A DNA stretch of 28,206 bases from RGIG1902 sp034926865 (GCA_034926865.1 JAYFQP010000028.1:1-28206), one strand, 5' to 3'; numbered from the stretch's first letter, positions 14,936-22,164 are shown. Numbers and translations: made by a program. Notes: a model not told the origin generated them from the sequence alone.

Positions 14936-15967
14936 ATGTACCCAGTTTTAGAGGAATATCTTGAACAATACAGATATATTGAGCCATGTGATCTGATAAA
15001 GTTTTGCTATCAATCTGTGATGGGCCCGGGACATATGGCCCCTTCATGTCAGGCCTCGGCCGAAAGAATATCCAAAGAGCTTGCGGAAAGCACCAGAAGA
15101 GATGAAAAGACGAGCGTTTATCAAATGCTGGAGGGAGAGGCAGCGCGGCTTGACATCGATTCAGGCATATCGCCTGAAAGCCTTGGGGCGCTTTTCTGCC
15201 TTACGGCGAAAACCTGGCCCCGGGAAAGCAGTGTCTGCAGAGTGTTTGAAATGCTTGAAGACCGGCGTGTTCAAAGCTCTATGCCCTTTGGTCATGAAGC
15301 GCTTTTGGACTGCATTGCAGATTGGAGAAGGGCCGGATGCCCCGCCGTTAGCCACAGCGAAACTTACAAGGAGCATTATCGAGCGCATTACCGCATCGTT
15401 ATGAAACAGTATCTTCCTTATCTGAAAGCCATAGCTTCCATAGAGCATTTGCCGAATCCGGCAGTAGTGGCTATAGACGGCATGTGCGGGGCAGGGAAAA
15501 GTACGCTGGCAGATGTCTTGGGATATGTTTTTGATGCTGAGATCGTGCACATGGATGATTTTTTTCTTCCTTTTGAGATGAAAACGAAGGAAAGGCTGGC
15601 TGAAGCCGGGGGAAATATTCATTATGAGCGCTTTATCGCAGAGGCAGCAAATATGATAAAGAGTGGGGAAGCCTTTTCCTATGGAGTATATGACTGTGCC
15701 GAGGGCAGGGTCATGGGAAGACAGTGCATAAAGCCGTCAAAGATTGTTATTGTAGAGGGGTCTTACTCCATTAATCCTCATATACCGGATATTTATGACC
15801 TGAAAATATTTGTCGAGACGGATAAGGAAAAACAGCTTTCGCGGATAGAAAATCGTAGCGGAAACGATATGCTGGAAAAGTTCAAAAGTGTATGGATACC
15901 TCTGGAGGAGCGGTATTTCCAGACGTTTAATGTGCGTAATAAATGCGATATTATAGTCAGAACATAA
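14936..15967 (+). CDS. Two-domain protein: conserved N-terminal domain plus uridine-kinase-like P-loop kinase
   Basis: A 343-residue protein that starts two bases after the ECF stop and has no strong ribosome binding site of its own, so it is probably translationally coupled. Residues 1-165 form an alpha-rich domain with the motif DLIKFCYQSVMGPGHM, which I remember only from uncharacterised clostridial proteins. Residues 176-343 are a P-loop kinase of the uridine/pantothenate kinase type: Walker A GMCGAGKST (182-190), substrate motif HMDDFF (205-210) with downstream NIHYERF, and IVIVEGSYS as the Walker B-like strand. The partner transporter suggests it phosphorylates the imported compound, for example a nucleoside or vitamin; that is inference. 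Confidence 0.75.
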   Translation: MYPVLEEYLEQYRYIEPCDLIKFCYQSVMGPGHMAPSCQASAERISKELAESTRRDEKTSVYQMLEGEAARLDIDSGISPESLGALFCLTAKTWPRESSVCRVFEMLEDRRVQSSMPFGHEALLDCIADWRRAGCPAVSHSETYKEHYRAHYRIVMKQYLPYLKAIASIEHLPNPAVVAIDGMCGAGKSTLADVLGYVFDAEIVHMDDFFLPFEMKTKERLAEAGGNIHYERFIAEAANMIKSGEAFSYGVYDCAEGRVMGRQCIKPSKIVIVEGSYSINPHIPDIYDLKIFVETDKEKQLSRIENRSGNDMLEKFKSVWIPLEERYFQTFNVRNKCDIIVRT

Positions 15968-16004
15968 AAGTATTCCTCTGAGCTTATATAAAATGTTAAG
16001 AATT

Positions 16005-16039
16005 AAAAAGGACGGACCATTTAAGGTTCGGCCTTTTTT
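16005..16039 (+). terminator. Rho-independent terminator after the kinase gene
   Basis: The stem AAAAAGG-A-CGGACC (16005-16018) pairs with GGTTCG-G-CCTTTTT (16025-16038), with one mismatch and one wobble, and ends in six T. It closes the ECF-kinase unit. Confidence 0.85.
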
Positions 16040-16156
16040 GATTTTTATGCCCTGAGATACCGTAAGAGACGGCGAGCTTTTCAGAACAGATTGCACAGCG
16101 TTTAGTATTTATAAATATCTGTGGTATCGTTTCGACTTTTTCTGTGAAACATAATA

Positions 16157-16184
16157 TTGTATTTTTGGTCAAAACGTGTATAAT
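16157..16184 (+). promoter_or_regulatory. Promoter of the lipid kinase gene
   Basis: TTGTAT (16157-16162) and TATAAT (16179-16184) are 16 bases apart, about 47 bases before the start codon. The spacer is one base short of ideal. Confidence 0.5.
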
Positions 16185-16231
16185 CAATAAGGTTTAGTTG
16201 TTTATTTTTAAAGCAGAGAAAGGAGTTTATT

Positions 16232-17125
16232 ATGGCGAAGAAAAAGTTGTTGCTCATTGTAAACCCCGTATCGGGCAGAATGAAAATCAGCGCTGCTGTT
16301 TTTGATATTATAAAAGTATTTTCAGATGCAGATTATCAGGTTACCGCCCAGATGACAAGGGGAAGAGGAGATGCCACAGATATAGTACAGGATCTTGGCG
16401 CACAACATGATCTTATAGTGCTGTGCGGAGGAGATGGTACGCTTAATGAGGGCATCACTGGTGTGCTTAGGGCTGGGCTTAATATCCCAATCGGATATAT
16501 TCCGTGCGGCACTACAAATGATTTTGCAAACGGTCTTGGCCTGGAAAGGGATAACCTAAAGGTGGCAGCAGAGAATATAGTCAACGGAAAACCGTATGCT
16601 ATCGATATCGGGAAATTCGGCGAATATAAATATTTCAGCTATATAGCGTCTTTTGGGGCTTTCACAGGCACATCCTACAGCGTTCCACAGGTAAACAAGA
16701 ATATGTTAGGGCATTTGGCCTATGTTCTTGAGGGTATAAAGGATTTGCCGAATATAAAGCCTGTACACGCGAAGGTTATTATGGAAGATGTAATAATTGA
16801 AGATGATTTTATTTTTGGTTCTATAAGCAATGCTACATCAATAGGTGGTGTTGTAAAGTTGGATTCGAAAAAAGTAGATTTCAGCGATGGCAGATTTGAA
16901 GTAGTGCTTGTACGCAATCCTAAGACGGCCGTGGAGATCAGTAAGATTATTCTGGCAATACAGACAGGAAGATATGAAGACTGCTGCATCAATTTTTATC
17001 ACGCCAAAGAAGCTGTTTTTGAAATGACAAATAATGAGCCGTGGGCACTTGACGGTGAGTATGGTATGGGTAGAGTGTCTGTGAATATAAAAGTTCTTCA
17101 TAATGCAATAAATATTATAGTATAA
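16232..17125 (+). CDS. Diacylglycerol kinase-family lipid kinase (YegS/DgkB-like)
   Basis: A 297-residue ATP-dependent lipid kinase, probably acting on diacylglycerol or a related lipid at the inner face of the membrane to recycle it to phosphatidate. The DAGK catalytic domain is clear: LIVNPVSG (8-15), the nucleotide-binding CGGDGTLNEG (65-74) and PCGTTNDFA (91-99). The beta-sandwich C-terminal domain ends with the conserved WALDGEYG (about 276-283). AAAGGAG precedes the ATG. It is a single-gene unit with its own promoter and terminator. Bacillus DgkB is the nearest functional analogue, but a narrower assignment is not safe. Confidence 0.9.
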   Translation: MAKKKLLLIVNPVSGRMKISAAVFDIIKVFSDADYQVTAQMTRGRGDATDIVQDLGAQHDLIVLCGGDGTLNEGITGVLRAGLNIPIGYIPCGTTNDFANGLGLERDNLKVAAENIVNGKPYAIDIGKFGEYKYFSYIASFGAFTGTSYSVPQVNKNMLGHLAYVLEGIKDLPNIKPVHAKVIMEDVIIEDDFIFGSISNATSIGGVVKLDSKKVDFSDGRFEVVLVRNPKTAVEISKIILAIQTGRYEDCCINFYHAKEAVFEMTNNEPWALDGEYGMGRVSVNIKVLHNAINIIV

Positions 17126-17131
17126 AGCATT

Positions 17132-17167
17132 AAGCACATCTTCACTTTATGTGGAGATGTGCTTTTT
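17132..17167 (+). terminator. Rho-independent terminator of the lipid kinase gene
   Basis: AAGCACATCT (17132-17141) pairs with AGATGTGCTT (17155-17164), continued inward by a wobble and CAC/GTG around loop TTTAT, with T to 17167. Confidence 0.9.
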
Positions 17168-17174
17168 AAAGTTG

Positions 17175-17211
17175 AAAAACGTCCGGCCCCATTAAATATG
17201 GAACCGGACGT
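17175..17211 (-). terminator. Minus-strand terminator of membrane module A
   Basis: ACGTCCGG (17179-17186) pairs with CCGGACGT (17204-17211), with an inner CCAT/ATGG. On the minus strand it ends in a U run opposite the A run at 17175-17178. It stands back to back with the plus-strand terminator at 17132. Confidence 0.8.
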
Positions 17212-17277
17212 CAGTTAATAAATTGGTTTTGGCAAAAGTGCATGCTAGAGTAGAATGCACTTTCTTTGGGCAAATGG

Positions 17278-17775
17278 CTAGATCTGGCCAGTCGCCTTAA
17301 GAACCAACTGAGCTATTACAGCAGAACCAATAAATGTGCCGATAAAGGTAAGAACGGCAACGATAACGATCTTGACACCCTGTTTCTTAAAATCATCAAG
17401 GTCTTTGCCTATAGCGATACCTGCATAGGCAAGAATCGGGGTACAAAGAGCCATAAGCTGTACCTTCGAAATATTTGATACGATGAAATTCTGAACGGGG
17501 GAGATATTGGAACCGATGTATGTATTGATAATTGTAAGATAAAGGACAGTAGGCAGTTTCGGCCATTTGGGGATTTTTTCAAAGAGTGATTGTACAAACA
17601 TAGAGATGACAACAAGGACAATCATCGCTATCATGGCGGGGATAACTTCAACAGGAGTTACGGGAGCGCCCGCCTTGGTTGTGAAAATCCAGTTTCCTAT
17701 AGCTGCATAGAAAGCCGAGATCACGAGGACTTTCAATGTTACGACCCATTTGTTATTATACCAATTAGTTGTCAT
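17278..17775 (-). CDS. Small membrane partner protein of DUF3100 module A
   Basis: A 165-residue membrane protein I cannot assign to a named family. Hydrophobic stretches lie at about 11-31, 44-64, 103-122 and 134-158, with a weaker one near 75-95. The C-terminal region KVQLMALCTPILAYAGIAIG followed by KDLDDFKKQG is strongly conserved with the second copy at 20330. AGGGAGGA precedes the ATG, 18 bases after the DUF3100 gene, so the two are co-translated and probably form one two-subunit transporter. Ungapped hand comparison with the second copy gives about 142 of 165 identical residues. Confidence 0.7.
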   Translation of the reverse strand: MTTNWYNNKWVVTLKVLVISAFYAAIGNWIFTTKAGAPVTPVEVIPAMIAMIVLVVISMFVQSLFEKIPKWPKLPTVLYLTIINTYIGSNISPVQNFIVSNISKVQLMALCTPILAYAGIAIGKDLDDFKKQGVKIVIVAVLTFIGTFIGSAVIAQLVLKATGQI

Positions 17776-17793
17776 GATAAAATCCTCCCTCTC

Positions 17794-18639
17794 TTAAAAT
17801 TCGACGATGTCTTCTTTGATATCGATATTAGCATCCTTGTGATGGCTGCTTACGGGAGGTGTTTTGCCCTTAAGCTTCCAAAGGAGCTTATACAGCCCAT
17901 TGGATATTGGAATAGCCAGCAAGAGGTTCATATAAAGACCATCGATACCGGAAAGCGTATTGGATGCATAAGCCAAAGCGTAGATTTGTTCTTTCATCTC
18001 AGGCCAGATATCCATAAGAGGAGCAACCTGAGCGCTCATCATGGAAGCAGAGCCGGTTCCGCATGCCATAGCGAGAGCATAGGGGTGGAACCAGCCTGTA
18101 TTGGCAAGAGCAGAAGCCATCAGTCCGCAGAGGATAGTGCCGAAAAGAGTACCTGTTATGTAACCGCCCATGACGCCGAGACCTTCGTCGGAGTCGAGGC
18201 CATACATATCGCCGATGACGATAAGAGAGCCTTCACGGGAGATCGAGAAGCCGGCGCCGACGACAGAACGTCCCATTCCTAAAATAAGAATGCCGACAGG
18301 TAAAGCGAAGAAGATTGTGCCAAGGTTACCAAACTCCTGAAGTACAAGAGCGGCGCCGGAGGAGAAGATAAGCCCGAGGTTGGGGCCTATGGTCGCGGCC
18401 GAGCGGGCACCAAGCATAAGAACCGAAATCGTGATATAGGGAGATGCTGTTTCCATCATCTCTCTGGGGATCAGCTTAAATACTGCAAGCAATATGCCCA
18501 TGATTATGGTATAGAGCATTGGGAACATTGTGAAGGAAACAAGTCCAAAAGCGAAGGCATGTTTTCCGATGAACTCAGCAGCAAGAACCATAACGCCGCA
18601 AAGAGCATGGACTTTCCAGTCTTTCAAAAACTCTTTCAT
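17794..18639 (-). CDS. DUF3100-like integral membrane protein, module A
   Basis: A 281-residue polytopic membrane protein with about seven to eight hydrophobic segments. Its strongest conserved stretches are SVLMLGARSAATIGPNLGL (72-90), the polar segment SISREGSLIVIGDMYGLDS (132-150) followed by GLGVMGGYITGT (153-164), and HPYALAMACGTGSASM (185-200). I recall DUF3100 proteins having this character, and they are suspected transporters of unknown substrate. The C-terminal tail (after about 260) is hydrophilic and differs from copy B. GAAAGGAAC precedes the ATG. It is the first gene of module A, read from a promoter about 190 bases upstream. The family name is from memory and should be confirmed with a profile search. 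Confidence 0.65.
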   Translation of the reverse strand: MKEFLKDWKVHALCGVMVLAAEFIGKHAFAFGLVSFTMFPMLYTIIMGILLAVFKLIPREMMETASPYITISVLMLGARSAATIGPNLGLIFSSGAALVLQEFGNLGTIFFALPVGILILGMGRSVVGAGFSISREGSLIVIGDMYGLDSDEGLGVMGGYITGTLFGTILCGLMASALANTGWFHPYALAMACGTGSASMMSAQVAPLMDIWPEMKEQIYALAYASNTLSGIDGLYMNLLLAIPISNGLYKLLWKLKGKTPPVSSHHKDANIDIKEDIVEF

Positions 18640-18796
18640 AGATTAGTTCCTTTCTTTAAAGGTAGTTTTGCAAAAAGCTTTACGCCACGGTAATTTGATC
18701 AATCACCCAAAATACCGCGATTCCGCCGGTTTGATTTGGCTAAAGATGCAATTATTTAAGGCGCGCCCCTAAACTTTTGCCTAATCAACCGAAAAA

Positions 18797-18813
18797 CATA
18801 TGACAAGCATATG
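18797..18813. repeat. Inverted repeat CATATG-N5-CATATG just inside the module A transcript
   Basis: Two CATATG arms (18797-18802 and 18808-18813) lie about 5-21 bases downstream of the predicted minus-strand start. The minus strand then has five T opposite 18792-18796. It could be an operator or a very short attenuator hairpin. The remaining module A leader (18640-18796) is about 150 bases, A/T-rich, with no ORF I can support. Confidence 0.4.
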
Positions 18814-18825
18814 CCGTTTACATGA

Positions 18826-18854
18826 ATGTTAGCATGATAAAGCGGCTCTGTCAA
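18826..18854 (-). promoter_or_regulatory. Promoter of membrane module A
   Basis: On the minus strand, a perfect -35 TTGACA (18849-18854) and -10 TAACAT (18826-18831) are 17 bases apart. The predicted start near 18818 gives a leader of almost 180 bases before the DUF3100 gene. Confidence 0.65.
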
Positions 18855-18857
18855 CGT

Positions 18858-18899
18858 TTATGCTGAGATTATGCACAAAATTAACGGTTTCTTAACGGT
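18858..18899. repeat. Four helically phased direct repeats between the divergent promoters
   Basis: TTATGC at 18858 and 18869, then TTAACGGT at 18881 and 18892, start at intervals of 11, 12 and 11 bases on the same strand. Tandem hexamers at 11-base period are typical of OmpR/PhoB-type response regulator sites. They lie just upstream of the module A -35 and about 60 bases before the glycerate kinase -35. No regulator gene is nearby. Confidence 0.5.
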
Positions 18900-18957
18900 G
18901 ATTTTGGGTAAAATGCTGTAATTATTCGATCAAATATGAACAAAAAAATTGCCGCTA

Positions 18958-18986
18958 TTGATCGTAGAGCAAAGCGATGGTATGAT
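18958..18986 (+). promoter_or_regulatory. Promoter of the glycerate kinase gene
   Basis: TTGATC (18958-18963) and TATGAT (18981-18986) are 17 bases apart. The predicted start is close to the ribosome binding site, so the leader is very short (about 15 bases). Confidence 0.6.
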
Positions 18987-19007
18987 AAAAAATAGGGGGA
19001 ATGGGTT

Positions 19008-20171
19008 ATGAAAAAGATTATTTTGGCTCCCGATTCTTTCAAAGGGACTATGGGAGCATCGGAAATATGCGATATTATGGCCGCAAGAGCGGCGGAGGCT
19101 TTTCCAAAATGTGAAATTATCAAGATACCTGTTGCGGACGGCGGAGAAGGAACTGTGGATTCCATGCTGATTGCAGCAGGAGGGAGAAGGGTTCATCTTA
19201 AGGTCAAGGGGCCGCGATTTGGTGATATTGACAGCTTTTACGGGATTTTGCCCGGCGAAAAAACCGCTGTTATAGAGATGGCCGCTGCTGCTGGGCTGCC
19301 TATGGTAAAAGGCTCGGAAAATCCAATGGATACTACTACTTTTGGGGTGGGTCAGTTGATTGCTCATGCTGTAAAAAATGGTGTTTGCAATATACTACTA
19401 GGCCTTGGCGGCAGCTGCACAAATGACGGCGGATGCGGGGCCGCGGCCGCGCTTGGAGTTGTTTTTACAGATGAACAGGGTAAAGTTTTCATACCTATGG
19501 GTGGTACGCTTGATAAAATAAGCGGAATCGACCTATCCGGCGCCGCGGAGCTTATGAAGAATGTGCGGGTAAAGATTATGTGTGATGTCAATAACCCTCT
19601 TTGCGGAGAAAATGGTGCTGCAAGGATTTTTGGCCCTCAGAAGGGTGCGGATGAACATATGGTTGATATGCTTGACAGAGGACTGGCTCATTTAGGCCAT
19701 ATGCTTGAAAAAATTGAAGGATGCGCAGATATCATGTCGATGCCTGGTGCGGGAGCCGCCGGCGGGATGGGAGCCGGCCTTTGTTCAATGCTTGGTGCCG
19801 AACTGGTTTCCGGGATTGATGGTGTTTTGGATGCTGTTGGATTTGAAGAGATTCTTGACGGCTGTGACATGGTGCTTACCGGAGAAGGAAGGATAGACAA
19901 ACAGAGCCTTGGCGGAAAAGTAATTTCGGGAATATGCAGGCGGGCTTCATCTAAGGCTGTCCCCGTCTGTGCGGTAGTGGGTGATGCATCCGACAGTGAA
20001 CTCGGCACAGCGCGTGATATTGGCCTTTGGGCTGTGTTTACCACAAACAGGAAGGCTGTTTCGTGGAAAGAAGCCAAGGTTACGGCAAAGGCTGACCTTG
20101 ACAGTACAATGCTCAATATTTTTTCTTTTGTCAGAGCTGTAGAGGAATCCTATAGAATACAGCATAGATAA
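19008..20171 (+). CDS. Glycerate kinase (glycerate 2-kinase, GlxK/GarK type)
   Basis: Phosphorylates D-glycerate with ATP to 2-phosphoglycerate, which enters lower glycolysis. The 387 residues show the family's opening MKKIILAPDSFKGTM and SEICDIMAARAAEAF, the IPVADGGEGTVD segment (41-52), the glycine-rich LLGLGGSCTNDGGCGAAAALG (about 130-150), a DVNNPLCGENGAARIFGPQKGA block, and LTGEGRIDKQSLGGKV near 295-310. GGGGA lies seven bases before ATG 19008. It stands alone on the plus strand between two minus-strand copies of a membrane module. The module A promoter is divergent from its own, and a hairpin separates it from module B. Confidence 0.92.
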   Translation: MKKIILAPDSFKGTMGASEICDIMAARAAEAFPKCEIIKIPVADGGEGTVDSMLIAAGGRRVHLKVKGPRFGDIDSFYGILPGEKTAVIEMAAAAGLPMVKGSENPMDTTTFGVGQLIAHAVKNGVCNILLGLGGSCTNDGGCGAAAALGVVFTDEQGKVFIPMGGTLDKISGIDLSGAAELMKNVRVKIMCDVNNPLCGENGAARIFGPQKGADEHMVDMLDRGLAHLGHMLEKIEGCADIMSMPGAGAAGGMGAGLCSMLGAELVSGIDGVLDAVGFEEILDGCDMVLTGEGRIDKQSLGGKVISGICRRASSKAVPVCAVVGDASDSELGTARDIGLWAVFTTNRKAVSWKEAKVTAKADLDSTMLNIFSFVRAVEESYRIQHR

Positions 20172-20278
20172 TAAAAGTTTTGTGCGCTATATGTTATTTA
20201 TATATTCTGGCATTTTCCTTATATACTGAACTGTTGGGACTTTTAAAGAATGATTATCAAATACTTAGATCGAATGCT

Positions 20279-20306
20279 AAACGGCCCATATTCATATGGG
20301 CCGTTT
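20279..20306. terminator. Convergent hairpin between glycerate kinase and membrane module B
   Basis: A 13-bp perfect inverted repeat, AAACGGCCCATAT (20279-20291) with its complement at 20294-20306, leaves only two bases between arms, so the inner pairs must open. Short T tracts on both strands (CCGTTT) allow bidirectional termination. The 100 bases between the kinase stop and this hairpin hold nothing I can identify. Confidence 0.7.
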
Positions 20307-20329
20307 ATGTGTTTGAAAAGCCTTGTATT

Positions 20330-20827
20330 TTATATTTGTCCTGTTGCCTTGAGAACTATCTGTGCGATTACAGCAGAACCGACAAATGTGCCGATAAAGG
20401 TAAGTATAGCTACTATAACGATCTTGACTCCCTGCTTTTTGAAATCGTCAAGGTCTTTGCCTATTGCTATACCGGCGTAGGCAAGGATTGGGGTACATAG
20501 GGCCATAAGCTGTACCTTGGAGATATTTTCAACTATCCAACCCTGGACGGGGGAGATATCGGAGCCGATGTATGTATTGATAAGCGTGAGGTAAAGGGCT
20601 GTAGGCAGTTTGGGCCATTTGGGGATCTTTTCAAACAGCGTCTGCACAAACATAGAAATTATTACGAGGATGACCATTGCTATAAGGGCGGGAGTGGCCT
20701 CGATGGGAGTTACGGGGGCGCCTGCCTTGAGTGTAAATATCCAGTTGCCTATAGATGCATAGAAAGCCGAGATCACAAGTACTTTTATTCTTACTACCCA
20801 CTTGTTTTCATACCAGTTGGCTGTCAT
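20330..20827 (-). CDS. Small membrane partner protein of DUF3100 module B
   Basis: A 165-residue paralogue of the protein at 17278, aligned without gaps, identical at about 142 positions and in the last eight residues (VLKATGQI). Hydrophobic segments are in the same places. Changes cluster in the N-terminal half and in the loop at 90-100 (NFIVS to GWIVE), while residues 101-139 are unchanged. It starts 60 bases after the DUF3100 gene, with GGAGGA before its ATG; module A has an 18-base gap. Presumed second subunit of a membrane transporter; no family name is recognised. Confidence 0.7.
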   Translation of the reverse strand: MTANWYENKWVVRIKVLVISAFYASIGNWIFTLKAGAPVTPIEATPALIAMVILVIISMFVQTLFEKIPKWPKLPTALYLTLINTYIGSDISPVQGWIVENISKVQLMALCTPILAYAGIAIGKDLDDFKKQGVKIVIVAILTFIGTFVGSAVIAQIVLKATGQI

Positions 20828-20887
20828 TACAAGTTCCTCCTGTTGTATTCAGTATCGTGTGTAAAGGCTGAAAATCAATACAAGGGG

Positions 20888-21709
20888 TCAAGTGCGGCTT
20901 CCGGCAGCGGGAATCGAGCTTTGTTTTGGGGCGCCTCCTCTGGCCTTCCATAGAGCTTTGTAAAACCAGTTTGTAAATGGTATGGCCAGAATCAGACAGT
21001 AGTAAAGATTGATCATACCTCCGAAGGTATTGGCGGAATATCCAAGCGCATATAGTTCATCGGCCATAGTCGGGAAAGCGTCCATGATCGGAGCTATATT
21101 TGCACTGAACATCGAGGCAGAACCGCAGCCAGAGGCCATGGCCAGAGCATATGGGTGGAACAGGCCGGTATTTACCCAAAAGGAGGAGTTTATACCGCAT
21201 ACAATGGTTCCAACAAGTGTGCCTGTTATGTAGCCGCCCATAACGCCAAGACCTTCCTCGGAGTCAAGACCGTACATATCTCCTATGACGATAAGAGAGC
21301 CTTCACGGGAGATGGAGAAGCCTGCGCCGACAAGAGAACGGCCCATCCCGAGAAGAAGCACGCCTACAGGCAGGGCAAATATGGCTGTTCCAAGGTGCCC
21401 CAGTTTCTGTAGGATAAGGGCAGCCCCGGATGAGACGATAAGGCCGAGGTTTGGGCCTATGGTAGCCGCCGAGCGGGCGCCGAGCATAAGAACAGAAATC
21501 GTGATATATGGGGAAGCAGTACGCATTACTTCCATTGGTATGAGTTTGAAAACGGCCAGCAGTACACCCATGATTATGGTATAGAGCATTGGGAACATTG
21601 TGAAGGAAATAGGGCCAAAAGCAAAGGAGCGTTTTCCGATAAACTCGGCAATGAGAACCATGACGGCGCAGAGCAGGTGAACCTTCCAGTCTTTTAAGAA
21701 TTCTTTCAT
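20888..21709 (-). CDS. DUF3100-like integral membrane protein, module B
   Basis: A 273-residue paralogue of the protein at 17794. Over the first 165 residues about 87% are identical. Conservation drops after residue 170, especially in 170-185 and 205-245 (ANIAPIMDAFPTMADELYALG versus the module A sequence), and the tail differs. The motifs GLDS, GLGVMGGYITGT and HPYALAMAS are kept. The divergent C-terminal half may set a different specificity. AGAGGAGCC precedes the ATG. It leads a two-gene unit driven by a minus-strand promoter at 21831-21859. Confidence 0.65.
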   Translation of the reverse strand: MKEFLKDWKVHLLCAVMVLIAEFIGKRSFAFGPISFTMFPMLYTIIMGVLLAVFKLIPMEVMRTASPYITISVLMLGARSAATIGPNLGLIVSSGAALILQKLGHLGTAIFALPVGVLLLGMGRSLVGAGFSISREGSLIVIGDMYGLDSEEGLGVMGGYITGTLVGTIVCGINSSFWVNTGLFHPYALAMASGCGSASMFSANIAPIMDAFPTMADELYALGYSANTFGGMINLYYCLILAIPFTNWFYKALWKARGGAPKQSSIPAAGSRT

Positions 21710-21830
21710 ATCTTGGCTCCTCTCAAAAATTGGTCAAACGCATAATAAAATAGAAACCTTTATGTAGCTACCCTTCCCATAACACCACATCCTTTACAGA
21801 AAATAGAAATTAATGGTAATAATTTATTAT

Positions 21831-21859
21831 ATTATAATAATAATTAGAGCGGAGAACAA
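21831..21859 (-). promoter_or_regulatory. Promoter of membrane module B
   Basis: On the minus strand, -35 TTGTTC (21854-21859) and perfect -10 TATAAT (21831-21836) are 17 bases apart, giving a leader of about 115 bases. The -35 is weak, which fits dependence on an activator bound upstream. Confidence 0.6.
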
Positions 21860-21875
21860 GCTTTATATATTGAAA

Positions 21876-21914
21876 TTGTATAAAAGATACAAACGAATTG
21901 TAAATAAATTACAA
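21876..21914. repeat. Two tandem dyads TTGTA-N7-TACAA, candidate operator pair for module B
   Basis: The dyads are at 21876-21892 and 21898-21914. Each is 17 bases with identical five-base arms, and their centres are 22 bases apart, two turns of helix. They sit about 60 and 82 bases upstream of the predicted module B start, just beyond the -35. The arms resemble operators of GntR-type regulators; none is encoded in the window. Confidence 0.6.
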
Positions 21915-22001
21915 ACTGCAATTTATCACGTTAATGGATAGCTGTTATCGAATAAAATGGTTGGAAAAGCGAACAATTTTGGGCCATGGGAGGGGTGAGA
22001 A

Positions 22002-22041
22002 CGTTTGGATGCGTTATTTAAGGCGTTTGGGGAGCGTTTAG
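22002..22041. repeat. Four CGTT-based direct repeats at about 11-base spacing
   Basis: CGTTTGG, CGTTATT, CGTTTGG and CGTTTAG begin at 22002, 22012, 22024 and 22035. They lie in the 455-base gap between module B and the CDF gene. Apart from these, the tandem dyads, the module B promoter and the CDF terminator, I see nothing else there; it is A/T-rich and has no credible ORF. Confidence 0.35.
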
Positions 22042-22103
22042 ATGATATCTATAGCGTATAAAAAGGGTACCTTGCAAGCCGGAAATATTTAAAATTAACC
22101 GTA

Positions 22104-22143
22104 AAAAAGCTGTGGCTCCTTTTGATCGGAACCACAGCTTTTT
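22104..22143. terminator. Terminator of the CDF transporter gene
   Basis: AAAAAGCTGTGG (22104-22115) pairs with CCACAGCTTTTT (22132-22143), continued inward by TCC/GGA after one mismatch. A and T runs at both ends allow it to work in either direction. Confidence 0.85.
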
Positions 22144-22164
22144 AATATTACTAATAGGTTGTCC

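Noticed and set aside
17132..17211. Two adjacent inverted repeats considered as a transposon end or attachment site
   Set aside because: Each is a standard terminator with a U tract on the proper strand for its neighbouring gene; no transposase or target duplication is present.
17590..18282. A 230-codon plus-strand frame across module A
   Set aside because: It is the shadow of the conserved small and DUF3100 proteins; shorter frames of the same kind appear opposite module B for the same reason.
17278..21709. Module duplication considered as an insertion-sequence or composite mobile element
   Set aside because: No transposase, terminal repeats or integrase; the flanking terminators and promoters differ between copies, which looks like an old tandem duplication with divergence.
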